Part shown: piece after piece, positions 63,455 through 64,000 of the stretch
How the letters are laid out: each line of letters starts with the position of its first letter
Numbering within the stretch: position 1 is the stretch's first letter
Assembly: GCF_000382385.1 (NCBI RefSeq)
Contig: NZ_KB908322.1
Coordinates: forward strand, 124,001 to 188,000
DNA from: Segatella maculosa DSM 19339 = JCM 15638
GTDB taxonomy: Bacteria > Bacteroidota > Bacteroidia > Bacteroidales > Bacteroidaceae
Direction: 5' to 3'
DNA: 64,000 nt
Position numbers and translations under genes: made by a program
Notes under the pieces: model-generated
Told to the model about the DNA's origin: nothing
Seen by the model: only the letters and a program-made list of their open reading frames with translations
Database searches by the model: none

Positions 63455-64000
63455 CTATTTGAGCGTTTCAAGATATTGACGGTAGGTTTGGCGGAGCTTT
63501 CCGGCCGTTTTGCCGCCCGGACCGGTGGGACACATGTCGTTATAGTATTGGAACGAAACGGCCTTCGTGACTTTCTCGACGGCCAGTTCGGTCGTGAGTT
63601 GCTGCTTGATGCGGGCGAACGGCGCGGGAATACTGCCGGATGAGAAGGTCTCAAGGTCGGTCCAGAAGGCTCCTTTGTATGATGTATTCTCCTTGAAAAG
63701 GCCCTTTGCCGCACTTTGATAATAGCCGGCGAGTCGCTCAAGCGTCACGTGTCCCACGCCAACTCCGTCTTGCAGCATGATGACTTGCAGGTTAGCCTTG
63801 GCCAATTCGGCCATGAAATGTTGCAATTGTTCGGGCGTTGAGAGGTCGCTGTTCCAGAAAGCGGCAATCGAAACGGGCTTGCCGTTCAGCTTGTGGAGCC
63901 TGTCTGAGATGCGGTTCACAAAGTTATTCCTGAACAAAGCCACCTTTGCATCGCTGTTATAAGCATAAGGTTCGGGTTCATGGGGAATGTACCAGCCCTT
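63455..64000 (-). CDS. DUF4434-like protein, 5' end beyond the window
   Basis: The frame is open to the right edge of the window, so at least 182 residues are visible and the start is outside; a GTG at 63943 is only an internal codon. The visible N-terminal part reads KGWYIPHEPEPYAYNSDAK, then RLHKLNGKPVSIAAFWNSD and LQVIMLQDGVGVGHV, a TIM-barrel-like pattern seen in DUF4434 proteins related to glycoside hydrolases. ETFSSGSIPAPFARIKQQL and VSFQYYNDMCPTG also fit such a fold. The enzymatic role is unknown. It is convergent with aspA. Confidence 0.75.
   Translation of the reverse strand, partial: KGWYIPHEPEPYAYNSDAKVALFRNNFVNRISDRLHKLNGKPVSIAAFWNSDLSTPEQLQHFMAELAKANLQVIMLQDGVGVGHVTLERLAGYYQSAAKGLFKENTSYKGAFWTDLETFSSGSIPAPFARIKQQLTTELAVEKVTKAVSFQYYNDMCPTGPGGKTAGKLRQTYRQYLETLK

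Noticed and set aside
1-64000. tRNA, rRNA, integrase or insertion-sequence transposase genes
   Set aside because: The intergenic regions were read for tRNA arm patterns and all long frames for transposase or integrase motifs; none was found.

Overview
This window is a Bacteroidales chromosome segment, most likely from the Prevotellaceae (Prevotella in the broad sense). The basis is the SusC/SusD pairs with the typical Prevotella signal peptide, the Bacteroidetes promoter signature (TTTG, about 20 bases, TAnnTTTG), a C10 cysteine protease with a type IX secretion-type C-terminal domain, an S46 dipeptidyl-peptidase, a SpmA-SpmB fusion and a MraY with the Bacteroidetes-type insertion. No species-level claim is made.

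Layout. 1-13371: the division and cell-wall (dcw) cluster in order ftsI (3' part), murE, mraY, murD, ftsW, murG, murC, ftsQ, ftsA, ftsZ, all on +, tightly packed except for a 564-base repeat island between murD and ftsW. 14215-19929: susC, susD and a small lipoprotein gene, followed after a terminator by a secreted C10 protease. 22369-27055: a second susC/susD pair. 27935-30013 (-): a BtuB-like TonB receptor, divergent from a GH97 probable alpha-galactosidase (30489-32477). 32594-34592 (-): a HAD phosphatase and an M16 peptidase, divergent from a PfkB sugar kinase. 36514-40200: MgtC-like protein, VanX-like dipeptidase, THUMP-like methyltransferase and a GNAT-like protein. 40236-45205: parE, an S41 protease and a membrane-tethered AraC-type regulator, followed by a candidate small RNA. 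46200-51202 (-): S46 dipeptidyl-peptidase, polysaccharide flippase and SpmAB-like membrane protein. 51419-53257: a YejM-like sulfatase-fold membrane enzyme. 54572-57022 (-): GH2 beta-galactosidase. 57448-62772: dcuB, periplasmic asparaginase, porin and aspA. 63455-end (-): partial DUF4434 protein.

How the genes work together. The dcw block makes lipid II and the core of the divisome. The 57.4-62.8 kb block reads as one pathway: asparagine crosses the outer membrane (porin), is deamidated in the periplasm (asparaginase), aspartate is imported in exchange for succinate (DcuB) and aspartase makes fumarate for anaerobic respiration. The C10 protease, the S46 dipeptidyl-peptidase and the RagAB-like SusCD pairs suggest peptide use beside glycan use.

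The most unusual content is intergenic. Almost every long gap holds dispersed palindromic repeats of several families. The main one, called P22 here, is a palindromic array of mostly four 22-base units with inverted terminal tails. It occurs at about 5.2, 13.4, 27.3, 35.9, 45.6, 54.1 and 63.0 kb, with a divergent relative near 22.0 kb. In three loci exactly 27 bases separate its right tail from a second module, R95 (a pair of inverted 30-base palindromes around a conserved centre) or the remnant of one. In two loci it is preceded by a 121-base MITE-like element. Together these form a composite mobile-looking element that I do not recognise from any described family.
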